Virus record (IMG/VR): IMGVR_UViG_3300023179_000443
Coordinates: 1-26,374 of that record
Reading direction: 5' to 3' (one strand)
DNA length: 26,374 bases
Source of the DNA: a virus
In this document: in pieces, positions 25,815 through 26,374 of the stretch
Layout: each line of letters begins with the position of its first letter
Numbering within the stretch: the first letter of the stretch is position 1
Made by a program: the position numbers and the translations under genes
Notes under the pieces: generated by a model
What the model was told of the DNA's origin: nothing
The model's input: only the letters and a program-made list of their open reading frames with translations
Databases searched by the model: none

Positions 25815-26374
25815 ATGAGTAATCTATTCAAAAAAGTAGCACTATTCACAGATATACATTTCGGATTAAAGTCGAACAGTCACACTCATAATCAAGATTG
25901 TGAAGATTTTGTTGATTGGTTTATAGCAACAGCCAAAGAAAACGGTTGTGATACAGGCATGTTTCTTGGAGACTGGCACCACAATCGTAATAGCCTTAAT
26001 ATTACTACCATGGACTATAGTCTTAGAGCCTTGGAAAAGCTAGGTAGGGCATTTGATCAATTTTTCTTTTTCCCTGGTAACCATGATCTGTATTATAAAG
26101 ACAAACGAGATATCCATAGTGTAGAGTTTGGCAAATATATTCCTGGAATTACCATTGTTCATAAACCCATGACTGTGGATAATGTCACAATGTGTCCGTG
26201 GTTGATCGGAGATGAATGGCAAAACATAGCAAAAAAAGGTGGACAATACATATTTGGACACTTTGAACTACCACAGTTCATGATGAACGCCATGGTTGCC
26301 ATGCCCGATCACGGTGAAATACAACTGGAACACTTTTATCAATACGAACTTGGGTTCAGCGGTCACTTTCATAA
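25815..26374 (+). CDS. gp47: Recombination nuclease subunit, gp47-like (SbcD/Mre11 family; partial, runs off right edge)
   Basis: The frame is open from an ATG at 25815, preceded by CGGAGG, to the window edge; 186 residues are visible. All early motifs of the calcineurin-like metallophosphoesterase fold are present: DIH at 13-15, GD at 52-53 with His56, GNHD at 88-91, GHFE at 148-151 and GHFH at 183-186. These residues bind the two catalytic metal ions. T4 gp47 with the ATPase gp46 forms the Mre11/Rad50-like complex that resects DNA ends for recombination-dependent replication and helps degrade host DNA. The position next to gp55 agrees with T4 relatives, and a gp46 gene would be expected downstream, outside the window. 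An antisense frame at 26040-26261 is a shadow. Confidence 0.92.
   Translation, partial: MSNLFKKVALFTDIHFGLKSNSHTHNQDCEDFVDWFIATAKENGCDTGMFLGDWHHNRNSLNITTMDYSLRALEKLGRAFDQFFFFPGNHDLYYKDKRDIHSVEFGKYIPGITIVHKPMTVDNVTMCPWLIGDEWQNIAKKGGQYIFGHFELPQFMMNAMVAMPDHGEIQLEHFYQYELGFSGHFH

Noticed and set aside
26040-26261. Minus-strand open frame opposite the gp47-like gene
   Set aside because: Antisense to the metallophosphoesterase core with intact catalytic motifs; a shadow.

Overview
The window is a piece of an AT-rich T4-type contractile-tailed bacteriophage genome. The evidence is a run of recognisable T4 baseplate genes on the minus strand (gp48-, gp53-, hub-, gp5-, gp25- and gp6-like) and, on the plus strand, a gp55-type late sigma factor followed by a gp47-type recombination nuclease. 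The AT richness, the module content of the large virion proteins and the gene order resemble marine or freshwater relatives of T4 (cyanophage- or Pelagibacter-phage-like) more than enterobacterial T4. The host cannot be named from the sequence. No tRNA, rRNA, CRISPR array, insertion sequence or integrase was seen.

Layout. Positions 1-24878 (minus strand, read from right to left) form a late structural block: tail-tube cap (gp48-like), gp53 wedge, a hub protein, gp5-like spike, gp25 and gp6 wedge proteins, then a single 4298-residue giant virion protein filling almost half the window, a 202-residue structural protein, and a tail-fibre protein with a tail-collar domain that runs off the left edge. 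The first five genes are tightly coupled (one TAATG and three ATGA overlaps). Three candidate T4-type late promoter boxes, of the form N(A/C)TAAATA and 16-18 nt before a start codon, divide the block into three transcription units. They precede gp48, gp6 and the 202-residue gene.

Positions 24948-26374 (plus strand) are an early or regulatory block. The gp55-like sigma gene and the gp47-like nuclease gene each have a nearly perfect host sigma70 promoter: TTGACA-17-TATAAT and TTGACT-17-TATAAT. The 69-bp divergent gap between the sigma gene and the baseplate operon holds the early promoter of the sigma factor interleaved with a candidate late promoter that the same factor should recognise. This looks like a compact early-to-late switch.

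How the genes work together. Host RNA polymerase makes the sigma factor and nuclease early. The sigma factor then redirects polymerase to the TAAATA-type late boxes, turning on baseplate and fibre genes. gp48 caps the tube on the baseplate, the hub and gp5-like protein form the central spike, gp53, gp25 and gp6 form the wedge, and the giant protein, 202-residue protein and collar fibre probably build the outer baseplate and receptor-binding apparatus. The most unusual points are the giant multi-domain protein (with a ligand-less cupredoxin-like fold and a seven-repeat FG-GAP-like propeller), the enlarged sigma factor without an evident clamp-binding tail, the interleaved promoter region, and a perfect 28-bp palindrome next to a 9-bp tandem repeat inside the hub gene.
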